Counted from the stretch's first letter, positions 15,625 to 23,274 are shown. The stretch is DNA of 44,258 nucleotides from Brotaphodocola sp003480315 (GCF_964246085.1 NZ_CAXTPD010000034.1), one strand, 5' to 3'. Numbers and translations are program-made. The notes: a model not told the origin generated them from the letters alone.

Positions 15625-16770
15625 TTATCGTTCTGTTAACATATCACTGGAGCAATATCTTAAATTTCCATCAATGATCGTTGCCATAGGTTTTAAAATC
15701 TGATGCCCCTCTACTGTGTCATCATACTTGTCGCGAAATACTATTTTCTGATCTGCTATCTGTAAAATGGTAATATCTGCCGGTGTCTCTTCTTTTAAAA
15801 TGCCAAGTTTTCCAGGCTCCCCAAACATCTTTGCCGCGGCTGCAGTCGTTGTGTATATTACCTGTTCAAAACTCATGCCAAGCGCCATGAGCTTTGACAT
15901 TGTCATCAGGAGGCTGAAGTCCCACGGATCATTCCAGTTTTCAATATTGAGATCTGTGCTGATCGTATCTGGCAAAAATCCCTGTCGAATTGCTTCTCCC
16001 GCCAGCTTTATGGAAAAATTTCCTTTTCCCTGAGACACATCATAAATGACCCCCCGTTCTCTTGATTTCCAGAGTTCCTCTGAAATTTTTCCTTTTTCCA
16101 GAATCGTGTGGCCTTCCCCATGGTACATATGGCACATTACGTCATCTTTTCTCAGATAACGCGAAAGTTCTTCCATACTTACAGGAGGATCGGTTGGATG
16201 AATCAGAACCCTGGTTCCCAGATGTTCTGCCAGCTGCACTGCCTTTTCCAACGGATAAAGCCCCATTTCCTTTACCACATTCCGGCTGACCCGCAGTTTC
16301 AGCCCTATCACACGTCCTTTTAATTCTTCAAATGCTCTTTCGAATAAATCCAGATTCCACACATCCGGATCTATGTTTTCCGCAAATTGTTTCGACATGA
16401 TCTGACCGCTTGCACTGGCATGAAGCATCATTTTTGTTTTCACTTCACAAGTGTCCATATACTGCACCAGTGCCCTGTAGTTTGATACGCCTGTACTTCC
16501 CGCATCAATCGTTGCGGTAACGCCATTCGGAATACAGCCAAGATCTGCCGGCATTCCTATATAGTTGCCTTTCCAGTTAATATGCGTATGAACGTCAATC
16601 AAGCCTGGAACCACATAAAATCCCTTTGCATTTAGCTCCCTCTCTGCCTTATATTCCAAGTTCTGCCCTACCGCAATAATCACTCCCCGGTGAACTGCAA
16701 TATCACCTGTCTGGTTTAATTTCTGCCCCGGATCAAAAATCGTTCCATTTCTTATTAACAAATCAATCAT
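15625..16770 (-). CDS. Amidohydrolase/deacetylase-family metallohydrolase
   Basis: A 381-residue metal-dependent hydrolase of the dihydroorotase-like amidohydrolase superfamily, resembling the EF_0837/AHA_3915 group. It shows the small N-terminal beta domain (LLIRNGTIFDPG), the metal motif PGLIDVHTHINW, the carboxylated Lys candidate in GLKLRV, His ligands in IHPTDP and MYHGEGHT, and the metal Asp in STDLN. The C-terminal KPMATIIDGNLRY closes the beta domain. The family removes acyl or cyclic amide groups; the substrate is unknown. AAGGG precedes the ATG at 16770. It is the first gene of a two-gene operon with the TctC-type lipoprotein and is divergent from a LysR regulator that probably controls it. 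The region is visibly more AT-rich than the hydrogenase genes. Confidence 0.9.
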   Translation of the reverse strand: MIDLLIRNGTIFDPGQKLNQTGDIAVHRGVIIAVGQNLEYKAERELNAKGFYVVPGLIDVHTHINWKGNYIGMPADLGCIPNGVTATIDAGSTGVSNYRALVQYMDTCEVKTKMMLHASASGQIMSKQFAENIDPDVWNLDLFERAFEELKGRVIGLKLRVSRNVVKEMGLYPLEKAVQLAEHLGTRVLIHPTDPPVSMEELSRYLRKDDVMCHMYHGEGHTILEKGKISEELWKSRERGVIYDVSQGKGNFSIKLAGEAIRQGFLPDTISTDLNIENWNDPWDFSLLMTMSKLMALGMSFEQVIYTTTAAAAKMFGEPGKLGILKEETPADITILQIADQKIVFRDKYDDTVEGHQILKPMATIIDGNLRYCSSDMLTER

Positions 16771-16797
16771 ACATCCCTTATTCCTTCCCGTTGATGC

Positions 16798-16847
16798 TTG
16801 ATACTCTCTGTGATTCTTATTATAATAAAGCCATAAGTGTTTTTAAA
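16798..16847. promoter_or_regulatory. Divergent promoter with palindromic -10
   Basis: Rightward: TTGATA (16798-16803), 17 bases, TATAAT (16821-16826), serving lysR. The -10 lies in the perfect palindrome TTATTATAATAA (16817-16828), so a TATAAT also reads leftward (16819-16824), with a weak TTTAAA -35 at 16842-16847 for the amidohydrolase operon. The AT-rich dyad is also a plausible LysR-type operator, which would allow autoregulation. Confidence 0.55.
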
Positions 16848-16902
16848 GTTTTTAAAATAATCAAAAAATGTGCATTTTATATTACACATCAAGGAGTGCT
16901 TT

Positions 16903-17805
16903 ATGAATCTGAAACAATTATCCTACATCGTCACAATTGCAGATACTCAAAACATTTCCCACGCGGCTGACCAACTTTTTATCTCTCGTCCTGCACTCAA
17001 CCATTATCTGACAACTTTGGAAAAAGAACTTGGATATCCCATCTTCAAAAGAATACAAAAGAAAATGATTCCCACTGACGCCGGAGCCATCTATATCCGG
17101 TCAGCCAGAGAAATTCTTGAAATCAAAAAACAGGCCTATAAGGCCATTGACGAAGTCACCAGAGGAGAAAGCGGATGTCTTAACCTTGGAATTACCCGCG
17201 TGATTGGAGCTGCCATGTTTTCCTCCATATTCCCGAAATTTCATGAACAGTTTCCAAATTATACCGTAAATTTAGTTGAGGGAAATATCAACGAACTCGA
17301 AGAACGATGTTTGAATGGAGAAATTGATTTTGCCGTTATGGGACAAAGCTCTATTCAGTCCCAATTAGATCACATTGTCTTTAAACCATGCGAAATCGTC
17401 CTGGCCCTGCCCGCCGCACATCCATACGCAAAAAAAGCTGCAGATCATCATCCTTATACAAAGATTGATCTGCAGCTTCTGAAAAATGAATCCTTTGTGT
17501 TAATGTCCAAAGCAACCCGGATTCGCACGATTGCTGACTATCATTTTATGAAAGCTGGATTTATTCCAAAAATTCTGCTTGAAACAAGCTTAAGTTCCGT
17601 TGCCTACGAAATGGTCCGGCAGACTGTTGCTCCTTCCATATTAATGGAATCTGCAATCAAAGACCGGCATTCCGTTGCATGTTTTTCCCTTAATCCATTA
17701 GAAGAGTGGAAACAGAGTATTGCATTTCGAAAAGGTACTATTTTCACCAAAGCTGAAACCTATTTCGTAGAACTGGTAAAAACATATTTTGAAGCAGATT
17801 CCTGA
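16903..17805 (+). CDS. LysR-family transcriptional regulator
   Basis: A 300-residue LysR-type regulator: winged helix-turn-helix at residues 1-65 (MNLKQLSYIVTIADTQNIS, AADQLFISRPALNHYL, LEKELGYPIFKR), linker helix, then a substrate-binding co-inducer domain (LNLGITRVIG..., IDFAVMG...). AAGGAG lies six to seven bases before the ATG at 16903. It stands divergent to the amidohydrolase/TctC operon, the usual arrangement for a LysR protein that activates its neighbour in response to a small metabolite. Its stop codon is only three bases from the stop of the convergent group B hydrogenase gene, with no terminator between. More AT-rich than its right-hand neighbours, which hints at separate origin. 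Confidence 0.93.
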   Translation: MNLKQLSYIVTIADTQNISHAADQLFISRPALNHYLTTLEKELGYPIFKRIQKKMIPTDAGAIYIRSAREILEIKKQAYKAIDEVTRGESGCLNLGITRVIGAAMFSSIFPKFHEQFPNYTVNLVEGNINELEERCLNGEIDFAVMGQSSIQSQLDHIVFKPCEIVLALPAAHPYAKKAADHHPYTKIDLQLLKNESFVLMSKATRIRTIADYHFMKAGFIPKILLETSLSSVAYEMVRQTVAPSILMESAIKDRHSVACFSLNPLEEWKQSIAFRKGTIFTKAETYFVELVKTYFEADS

Positions 17806-17808
17806 CTC

Positions 17809-19266
17809 TTAGTGTCTGTGCATTGCCACCTGTTCTACGCCCAGGTTCTTTAAGTTTGCATGTACCTCGCGGTCATCTGCCTGGCCGATCAGAAGATCTC
17901 TTGCCTTCTTTGCCTCCAGCTCGGTCTTATGCTTGCTTGGGCCGCCTACACAGCCGCCTACACAGGCCATACCCTCTACAAAGTCTGCCGGAAGCTTGCC
18001 GACCTTCATAAGAAGCAGTGCTTTCTTACACTCTGCCGCACCGTTGCACTTCATTACGTTCGGGGTGATATCCTCGTTCATCTCCTTGAAGCACTCTACC
18101 ACCGCTGCGGTTACGCCGCCTGCGTTACCGAAACGCTTGCCGAATACAGAACCTTCCTGATAGGTGTTCTCCTCCGGCTCAAGCTCTACGTCCTTCGCGC
18201 GCATCATGGCGCGGATCTCTCCAAAGGTCATGGCATAGTCAGCGTTATCCTTGATATTTAAATCCAGAGTTTCACTCTTTTTTGCGATGCACGGTCCGAT
18301 GAAAACCGTAACCGTCTCCGGGTCTTTTTCTTTCAGCATTCTGGAAACGGCGCACATCGGAGAAACAGTGGTGGACATATTATCCAGCAGCTGCGGGAAA
18401 TGCTGTTTGATCATGTTAACAAATGCCGGACAGCAGGAGGTGGTCATCTTCTTACCCTCTTTATAAGCCTCTGCCCACTCAGCTGCTTCTGCTGCAGCGG
18501 TCATATCTCCGCCCAACGCAACCTCTACCATATCTGCGAAGCCAACCTTCTTTAACGCGGTCTTCCAGCTTGCCATGGTAATGTCAGCTCCAAACTGGCC
18601 CTCGGTTGCCGGTGCCACCATAGCTACTACCTTCTTGCCGGCATTGATCATGTTGATGACATCTACCATAAAGGTTTTGGAGCCGACTGCACCGAACGGA
18701 CAGCTGTGGATGCAGGCGCCGCACTGGATACACTTATTTTCATCGATCTCGCATACGCCATACTCGTCGTAGGTAATCGCGTCTACCGGGCAGGCCTTCT
18801 TACACGGGCGCTCCAGATGTGCGATCGCGTTGTACGGGCAGGCATTTGCGCACTTGCCGCACTCCTTACACTTGTTCGGATCGATGTGGGCGCGGGTATC
18901 CCCCATGCTGATAGCTCCGAAATTACAGGAATTCTGGCAGGCCTTTCCCATACATTTTCTGCAGTTATCGGTTACCGTGTAAGATGCGATCGGACACTCC
19001 TCGCAGGCTGCGCCAATGACCTGGACCACGTTTCTGGAATCTTTGCCGCTGGTCGGGCATTTACCCTCTGCCAGACGGACACGCTGACGGATAATCTCGC
19101 GCTCTTTATAAATGCAGCAGCGGAACTGTGCCTGCGGTCCCGGTATGATGGTGTACGGAACCTGATCCTTATGCTCCTCATCCAGCTCGCCGTTCCATGC
19201 CAGCTTTGCTACCTCGTAAAGTACGTCATGCTTGATGCGTAAGATTGTTGCGTCATTTGTTACCAT
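17809..19266 (-). CDS. Group B [FeFe]-hydrogenase (ferredoxin-type)
   Basis: A 485-residue [FeFe]-hydrogenase. The N-terminal third has several Cys clusters (CEECPIASYTVTDNCRKCMGKAC, CKECGKCANACP, CIQCGACIHSCP), giving at least three [4Fe-4S] sites, and then the H-cluster domain with L1 TSCCPAF, L2 GPCIAKK and L3 MACVGGCVGG. The CCPAF and VGGCVGG forms mark group B enzymes as I know them, usually monomeric and thought to be ferredoxin-linked. It begins at the ATG 19266 (GAGGAGG seven bases upstream; the frame is open to 19308 without a site). Last gene of a four-gene operon with HydS and a phosphatase. Unlike the HydS and group D-like proteins it has no PAS or C-terminal CGACG module, so it is probably catalytic. 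Confidence 0.93.
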   Translation of the reverse strand: MVTNDATILRIKHDVLYEVAKLAWNGELDEEHKDQVPYTIIPGPQAQFRCCIYKEREIIRQRVRLAEGKCPTSGKDSRNVVQVIGAACEECPIASYTVTDNCRKCMGKACQNSCNFGAISMGDTRAHIDPNKCKECGKCANACPYNAIAHLERPCKKACPVDAITYDEYGVCEIDENKCIQCGACIHSCPFGAVGSKTFMVDVINMINAGKKVVAMVAPATEGQFGADITMASWKTALKKVGFADMVEVALGGDMTAAAEAAEWAEAYKEGKKMTTSCCPAFVNMIKQHFPQLLDNMSTTVSPMCAVSRMLKEKDPETVTVFIGPCIAKKSETLDLNIKDNADYAMTFGEIRAMMRAKDVELEPEENTYQEGSVFGKRFGNAGGVTAAVVECFKEMNEDITPNVMKCNGAAECKKALLLMKVGKLPADFVEGMACVGGCVGGPSKHKTELEAKKARDLLIGQADDREVHANLKNLGVEQVAMHRH

Positions 19267-19341
19267 AATTTTCCTCCTCATTTCCGAAGCATTGCAGCTC
19301 CAGCTCAACTCTTATATTTTCTTTCTATTTTGTAAGAAAAC

Positions 19342-20523
19342 CTAATAATAGGTTACGGTTACCTGTTTTCCCATCTCTTCCACCACAGTCTTCAGCTGCT
19401 CCACCAGGTTCTGGCGAATGCCCAGATCAAAGGGCAGGCCCGGATTCTGATAGGCACTGTTGATGGCTTTTCCCACATATAAATGCAGCTCAGTGCAGTC
19501 CTCGATCAGCATTTTGGCTACCATGGAAGCACCATTTTGCTTATCCAGCTCCAGGAAGAAATCCTCTGAAACCGTTTCATTCTTCGCATAGCGCCGCAGA
19601 AGCTGCACCACACGGTTTAAGGTCAGCACGCCCTCCGTTACCAGCTCAATGCCATCCATATAGGCAATCGGCGGAATATCCGGATCCACATAGTCCATGG
19701 ACACATCCAGCTTCTTTTTTAACACTCTGGACACGATAGTAGCACTGGTTCCGCCGCAGACGATCCGCTTGGTGGAATCATCACCGGACATAAAGCCTTT
19801 CACCATCTCCTCATCCATCGACGGATCCTGCGCCGGTCCTGTCATCAAATGCACCGGCTTTGCGCTGATAATGCGCATGCAGGCCACCGTGGTGTCATCC
19901 CCGGGACGGTACTGATAAAGCTCGTCACAGGCCTGGCAGATGGCTGCCGCAAGACGCATGGCTGATATGGTCAGGGCATACTGCTTCACTGCGTATTTCG
20001 CAATATCTTCCCAGAGCCAGCCAAAATTCAGGAGCTGCCCTACACCGGCATGGACGGTTCCATCACTCATCAGGATCAGCGCATCACCCCTCTGAACCCG
20101 AAAACGGTATTCGTTGATCTTCTTTCCCTGCACTTCCCGGATATTCCGGGGGATCGGCACAAGCTGACCATTCCGGATGAAAATACAGCTGGGATTATCA
20201 AATTCTACAAGATAGGCTTCTCCGCTGTGGAACACCTGCAGGATACTGAATGTAGAGTAGGCTACCTGTCTCACCCGGCAGATGGGCAGCGTCTCTACGA
20301 TCGTTTCCACACACTCTTCCAGCGTGGCACCGTTTAAAAACATCGTTCCCAGGATCTTAGAGGTAAGCGTCGCCAGGATATTGGCCTTGACACCGCTTCC
20401 CATGCCATCTGCCAGGATCATGATGTTGGAATCCTCTGTTTTTAACAGCTCCACCTTATCACCGCAGAGAACCTCATTAAATTTATTCAAGCTCTTATAA
20501 GCAACATCTACGGTAATTGCCAT
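19342..20523 (-). CDS. SpoIIE-type PP2C serine phosphatase
   Basis: A 393-residue protein whose first 220 residues form a SpoIIE/PP2C-type phosphatase: ADGMGSG metal/phosphate motif near residue 38, FDNPS, MSDGTVHAGVG and RPGDDTTV, all with the metal-binding Asp. The C-terminal 170 residues (MDEEMVKGFMSGDDSTKRIVCGGTSA to the end) are a conserved tail I cannot name. It has no membrane segments, unlike SpoIIE itself, and is cytoplasmic. It starts two bases after the HydS stop and lies upstream of the group B hydrogenase. In other bacteria such phosphatases dephosphorylate an anti-anti-sigma factor opposite an RsbW kinase; the target here is unknown. With the RsbW-like protein at 7361 it could form a kinase/phosphatase pair (inference). 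Confidence 0.9.
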   Translation of the reverse strand: MAITVDVAYKSLNKFNEVLCGDKVELLKTEDSNIMILADGMGSGVKANILATLTSKILGTMFLNGATLEECVETIVETLPICRVRQVAYSTFSILQVFHSGEAYLVEFDNPSCIFIRNGQLVPIPRNIREVQGKKINEYRFRVQRGDALILMSDGTVHAGVGQLLNFGWLWEDIAKYAVKQYALTISAMRLAAAICQACDELYQYRPGDDTTVACMRIISAKPVHLMTGPAQDPSMDEEMVKGFMSGDDSTKRIVCGGTSATIVSRVLKKKLDVSMDYVDPDIPPIAYMDGIELVTEGVLTLNRVVQLLRRYAKNETVSEDFFLELDKQNGASMVAKMLIEDCTELHLYVGKAINSAYQNPGLPFDLGIRQNLVEQLKTVVEEMGKQVTVTYY

Positions 20524-20525
20524 AT

Positions 20526-22259
20526 CTAATTACCTCCGTTGTCGCTTCCGTCCTCCAGAAGAGACTTGCAAAGCTTCGTCAGAGTTGTTTTGGTCTCTGC
20601 CGTTGTCTCACCGAGAAGACCCGCAATCTCCTGGGCAACCATCATCTGCTTGTGGATGACCTTCTGGGCCAGGTCAATGGTATCTAACTTGCGCTCATAC
20701 TCCAGTCTGGCCTGCTCTTCTTCTTTTGTGATATCAATGAAAGTGGCCAGCACCACGTTCTGCTCCGGTATATATACAATATTCTGCAAGGTATCCAGCT
20801 TGAATTCCGGATAATGGACCTTCTTGCCGTGAATGTTCTGGTGAGTATCAAATACCCACTGGAAATCTGACGGATCGATGAACTCGTAAAGATACATCTG
20901 AAGCGCTTCCGTACGGGTCTTACCGAAATACTTCTCACCCACCGCAGAATACTCCAGAAGCTTCATATCCTGATCCACGATCATGACCACATTCGGAGAT
21001 GTCTCCATAACCAGGTTGGCAAAGGATTTGGACTTCTCATACATGAAGGGAATACACATGTCAAGCTCTGCCTTTTTCTGATAAACCGCAATGGCCTTCT
21101 CCCGGCAGGTCGGATAACCGCAGGCGCCGCAGTTTAATTCATCGTCCGGGCGCATCTTTCCAGTCTTGGCAAGGATCTGACGGATCTCTGCCTCAGAAGG
21201 GACCGGCTCATGGGGGGTACGGTCAAAAAACACCTTATTCAGCGATACAGCCTCAAGCACCGGAGCTGTTTCCTGTTCCGGAACCGGCTCATGTCCGATC
21301 TGCTCTTCCATATCCAGTTTCACCTTAAAACGAGAAATAGAACGGTCATGGACAGTCGGTCCCTTGATGCAGCCGCCGGAGCACATGTTCATCTCAATAA
21401 AGCAGCCCGTAATCTCACCGCGGACCATACTCTGGCATAAGTCGATGCAGTTGCTCTCTCCATGTACATAGAACTTGCGATAACGGTCCTGCTTTGACTG
21501 TGTTGCCACCACGGAACTGATGACTCCGCTTGTGACCGGATAAAGGCGGTTTACACGCGGATCCATCCGTTCAAACGGGGTATCCTCGCAATCCTCGATG
21601 AGAATATCCTCTTCGTTTAACCAGCGGCTGATATCGTTAAAATTCAGCACTGCATCAATACAGTCAGCATGGCGCGGATCCAGCGCCTCCTGTTTTTTTG
21701 CGATACAGGGGCCCAGGAAAACGACCTTGGTATCCGCTCCCATCTGCTGTTTGATCATGCGTCCGTGGGCGATCATGGGCGAAACCACCGGAGCCAGATA
21801 CGGAATCAGCTTCGGATAATATTTTTCGATCAGAGCGTTCACGCTCGGGCAGCAGGTGCTGATGATATTTTCCCTGGTTCCTTCCGAAAGAAGCTTCGCA
21901 TACTCCGCAGTTACCAGCGCAGCACCCTCAGCAGTTTCACGAACATCGGTAAAGCCCAGACGCATCAGCGCACAGCGCACCTGCCCGATTGTATGGTATT
22001 TTAAGAGTCCCATATAAGATGGCGCAATGGAAATGACCACTTTCTCCCCTGCCTCAACCATGCCTTTTACCAGACTCAGGTCACTGACCAGAGTTTTGGC
22101 TGACTGTGGACAGATCTGCAGGCAGCGCCCGCAGAGAATACAGTTTTCCGGCATGATCTCCGCACGCCCGTCTTTTACCATGATGGCCTTGACTTCGCAG
22201 TTGCGCACACACTTGTAACAGTGACGGCATTTTGTTGCTTTAAAGTCAATGATCGCCAT
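20526..22259 (-). CDS. hydS: Putative sensory [FeFe]-hydrogenase with PAS domain (HydS, group C)
   Basis: A 577-residue multidomain protein. Two ferredoxin-type [4Fe-4S] sites (Cys11/14/17/21 and 40/43/46/50), an H-cluster-type domain (about 70-330), a [4Fe-4S] module with CGACGYPTC and a distal Cys (about 395-425), a PAS domain (about 440-530, NVVMIVDQDMKLLEYS...), and a C-terminal helical stretch likely to form a coiled coil. H-cluster loops: L1 STCCPS (134-139), L2 LGPCIAKK, L3 NMCSGGC. Both L1 Cys are present, unlike in the protein at 5993-7282. This architecture is that of group C enzymes, thought to sense H2 rather than turn it over. The PAS domain and the adjacent SpoIIE phosphatase point to signal output. 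Three bases follow the upstream ferredoxin-domain gene. Confidence 0.92.
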   Translation of the reverse strand: MAIIDFKATKCRHCYKCVRNCEVKAIMVKDGRAEIMPENCILCGRCLQICPQSAKTLVSDLSLVKGMVEAGEKVVISIAPSYMGLLKYHTIGQVRCALMRLGFTDVRETAEGAALVTAEYAKLLSEGTRENIISTCCPSVNALIEKYYPKLIPYLAPVVSPMIAHGRMIKQQMGADTKVVFLGPCIAKKQEALDPRHADCIDAVLNFNDISRWLNEEDILIEDCEDTPFERMDPRVNRLYPVTSGVISSVVATQSKQDRYRKFYVHGESNCIDLCQSMVRGEITGCFIEMNMCSGGCIKGPTVHDRSISRFKVKLDMEEQIGHEPVPEQETAPVLEAVSLNKVFFDRTPHEPVPSEAEIRQILAKTGKMRPDDELNCGACGYPTCREKAIAVYQKKAELDMCIPFMYEKSKSFANLVMETSPNVVMIVDQDMKLLEYSAVGEKYFGKTRTEALQMYLYEFIDPSDFQWVFDTHQNIHGKKVHYPEFKLDTLQNIVYIPEQNVVLATFIDITKEEEQARLEYERKLDTIDLAQKVIHKQMMVAQEIAGLLGETTAETKTTLTKLCKSLLEDGSDNGGN

Positions 22260-22261
22260 AC

Positions 22262-22501
22262 CTACAGCCTCCCTAAAATTTCCTTTGCAAAAAAGTCATC
22301 GGTGGTTTCCGGCTTTAAGGAGAAAAGCTCTCCGTCTACTGTCACGCAGACTCCATTCACACAGTTGCCGCTGCAAAAGGCTCCATTTAAATCTACCTTA
22401 TCAGAGACTCCGTGTTCCTTTACCAGTTCCTGCAGACGCTGGATAATTTCTCTTGACCCTTTTAAATGACATGCACTTCCGATACAGATCGTAACTCTCA
22501 T
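22262..22501 (-). CDS. Small [2Fe-2S] thioredoxin-like ferredoxin
   Basis: A 79-residue protein that is a minimal NuoE-like [2Fe-2S] thioredoxin domain, with Cys6-x4-Cys11 (CIGSAC) and Cys43-x3-Cys47 (CSGNC). GGAGGATTGAGTT precedes the ATG at 22501. As first gene of the HydS operon it probably exchanges electrons with HydS or the group B hydrogenase. It may be the redox input to the sensor (inference). Confidence 0.9.
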   Translation of the reverse strand: MRVTICIGSACHLKGSREIIQRLQELVKEHGVSDKVDLNGAFCSGNCVNGVCVTVDGELFSLKPETTDDFFAKEILGRL

Positions 22502-22544
22502 AACTCAATCCTCCAAAATCGCATAATATAGGTTTATTTTCTCA

Positions 22545-22566
22545 TATTGACACATTTTTATCAATA
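22545..22566. promoter_or_regulatory. Inverted repeat upstream of the hydS operon
   Basis: TATTGA (22545-22550), ten bases, TCAATA (22561-22566): a perfect 6-bp dyad about 45 bases upstream of the first start codon, in an AT-rich region where the promoter must lie (a TGTCAA-N16-TATATT pair overlaps it). A regulator binding site is plausible. It does not fit the FNR/CRP spacing. Confidence 0.35.
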
Positions 22567-22644
22567 AGAAAATTGCATAAAATAGCGTAAAACCGTGTTT
22601 TTTCTTGTATACAAAAACTTTTTTCAATTTTTTCAAAAAAGTGC

Positions 22645-22673
22645 TTGCATTATTTCCAGAATGGTGATATATT
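22645..22673 (+). promoter_or_regulatory. Promoter of the tRNA-Pro/tRNA-Glu pair
   Basis: TTGCAT (22645-22650), a 17-base spacer, and TATATT (22668-22673) preceded by TGa (extended -10). The mature tRNA starts 14 bases later. Confidence 0.75.
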
Positions 22674-22686
22674 ATTGGAGTCGCTT

Positions 22687-22760
22687 CGAGGCGTGGCTCA
22701 GTTTGGTAGAGCGCTGCGTTCGGGACGCAGAGGTCGCAAGTTCGAATCTTGTCGCCTCGA
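22687..22760 (+). tRNA. tRNA-Pro (anticodon CGG)
   Basis: A complete 74-base cloverleaf. Acceptor CGAGGCG/CGCCTCG with discriminator A, D arm GGCTCAGTTTGGTAGAGC, anticodon stem CTGCG/CGCAG with loop TTCGGGA (anticodon CGG), T arm with TTCGAAT. The CCA end is not encoded. Second proline tRNA in the window besides the TGG isoacceptor at 24878. Confidence 0.95.
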
Positions 22761-22764
22761 TTCT

Positions 22765-22836
22765 GGCCTCATGGTCAAGCGGTTAAGACGACGCCCTCTC
22801 ACGGCGTAAACTCGGGTTCGATTCCCGATGAGGTCA
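22765..22836 (+). tRNA. tRNA-Glu (anticodon CTC)
   Basis: A 72-base cloverleaf four bases after tRNA-Pro, so co-transcribed. Acceptor GGCCTCA/TGAGGTC (one G-U pair), anticodon stem ACGCC/GGCGT with loop CTCTCAC (anticodon CTC), T arm GTTCGATTC. No encoded CCA. Confidence 0.94.
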
Positions 22837-22861
22837 TAGAATCAAGAATCAAAGCGAAGAA

Positions 22862-22892
22862 AACACCAGAGCAGTTGCTCTGGTGTTTTTTG
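22862..22892 (+). terminator. Terminator of the tRNA-Pro/Glu operon
   Basis: AACACCAGAGCA (22862-22873) pairs with TGCTCTGGTGTT (22876-22887) across two bases, followed by a T run. A near-perfect intrinsic terminator. Confidence 0.9.
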
Positions 22893-22951
22893 TTTTTATA
22901 TGATAGAAAATTACGTTCCATCATATAAAAACGCTCCGCGAGAATGCGCAC
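22893..22951 (+). repeat. Composite repeat copy 1: AT hairpin plus GC box
   Basis: TTTTTATATGAT (22893-22904) and ATCATATAAAAA (22920-22931) form a 12-bp perfect stem, followed at once by CGCTCCGCGAGAATGCGCAC (22932-22951). The same arrangement, hairpin then CGCTCCGC-N-x-ATGCGCAC, occurs on the minus strand at 29831-29892. Shared order with different hairpin sequence suggests a dispersed element, not chance. Confidence 0.5.
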
Positions 22952-22960
22952 CGCAAAAAA

Positions 22961-23007
22961 GAGAACCGGATTTCTGCTTTCTGTCAGAAATCCGGTTCTC
23001 TTTTTTT
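22961..23007. terminator. Bidirectional terminator next to tRNA-Gln
   Basis: GAGAACCGGATTTCTG (22961-22976) pairs perfectly with CAGAAATCCGGTTCTC (22985-23000), flanked by A6 on the left and T7 on the right. It can stop the leftward tRNA-Gln transcript and rightward read-through. Confidence 0.88.
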
Positions 23008-23009
23008 AG

Positions 23010-23081
23010 CTGGGCCAGCGGGATTCGAACCCTCGAGTGCAGGAGTCAAAGTCCTGTGCCTTACCGCTTGGCGATGGCCCA
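23010..23081 (-). tRNA. tRNA-Gln (anticodon TTG)
   Basis: A 72-base cloverleaf on the minus strand. Acceptor TGGGCCA/TGGCCCA with discriminator G, anticodon stem CAGGA/TCCTG with loop CTTTGAC (anticodon TTG), T arm GGTTCGAATC. The terminator begins right after its 3' end. Confidence 0.95.
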
Positions 23082-23109
23082 ATGGTTTTCACAATACAAA
23101 TGCCTGTCT

Positions 23110-23138
23110 ATTATATCCGATTACTGCGAAAAAAGCAA
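23110..23138 (-). promoter_or_regulatory. Promoter of tRNA-Gln
   Basis: On the minus strand: TTGCTT (23133-23138), a 17-base spacer, TATAAT (23110-23115), about 30 bases before the tRNA. Confidence 0.75.
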
Positions 23139-23194
23139 TAGCTTTACCTTTCAAATCCACCAAAATCCCACATTCAGCGAAAGCCTTGATTCAG

Positions 23195-23223
23195 TTGACG
23201 TACCCCATTGAAAATATTATAAT
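23195..23223 (+). promoter_or_regulatory. Promoter of trpS
   Basis: TTGACG (23195-23200), 17 bases, TATAAT (23218-23223). The leader of about 45 bases is too short for a T-box, so this trpS seems not to be controlled by one. Confidence 0.8.
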
Positions 23224-23274
23224 AGAAGAATCAGCGGAAGTGCCGCACAAAGAATAAAGGAGTTTACAACATTT

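Noticed and set aside
22545..22566. FNR/CRP site for the TTGA...TCAA dyad
   Set aside because: The spacing is four bases too long for the TTGAT-N4-ATCAA consensus.
23224..23274. T-box leader for trpS
   Set aside because: The leader is only about 45 bases and has no T-box sequence or specifier stem.
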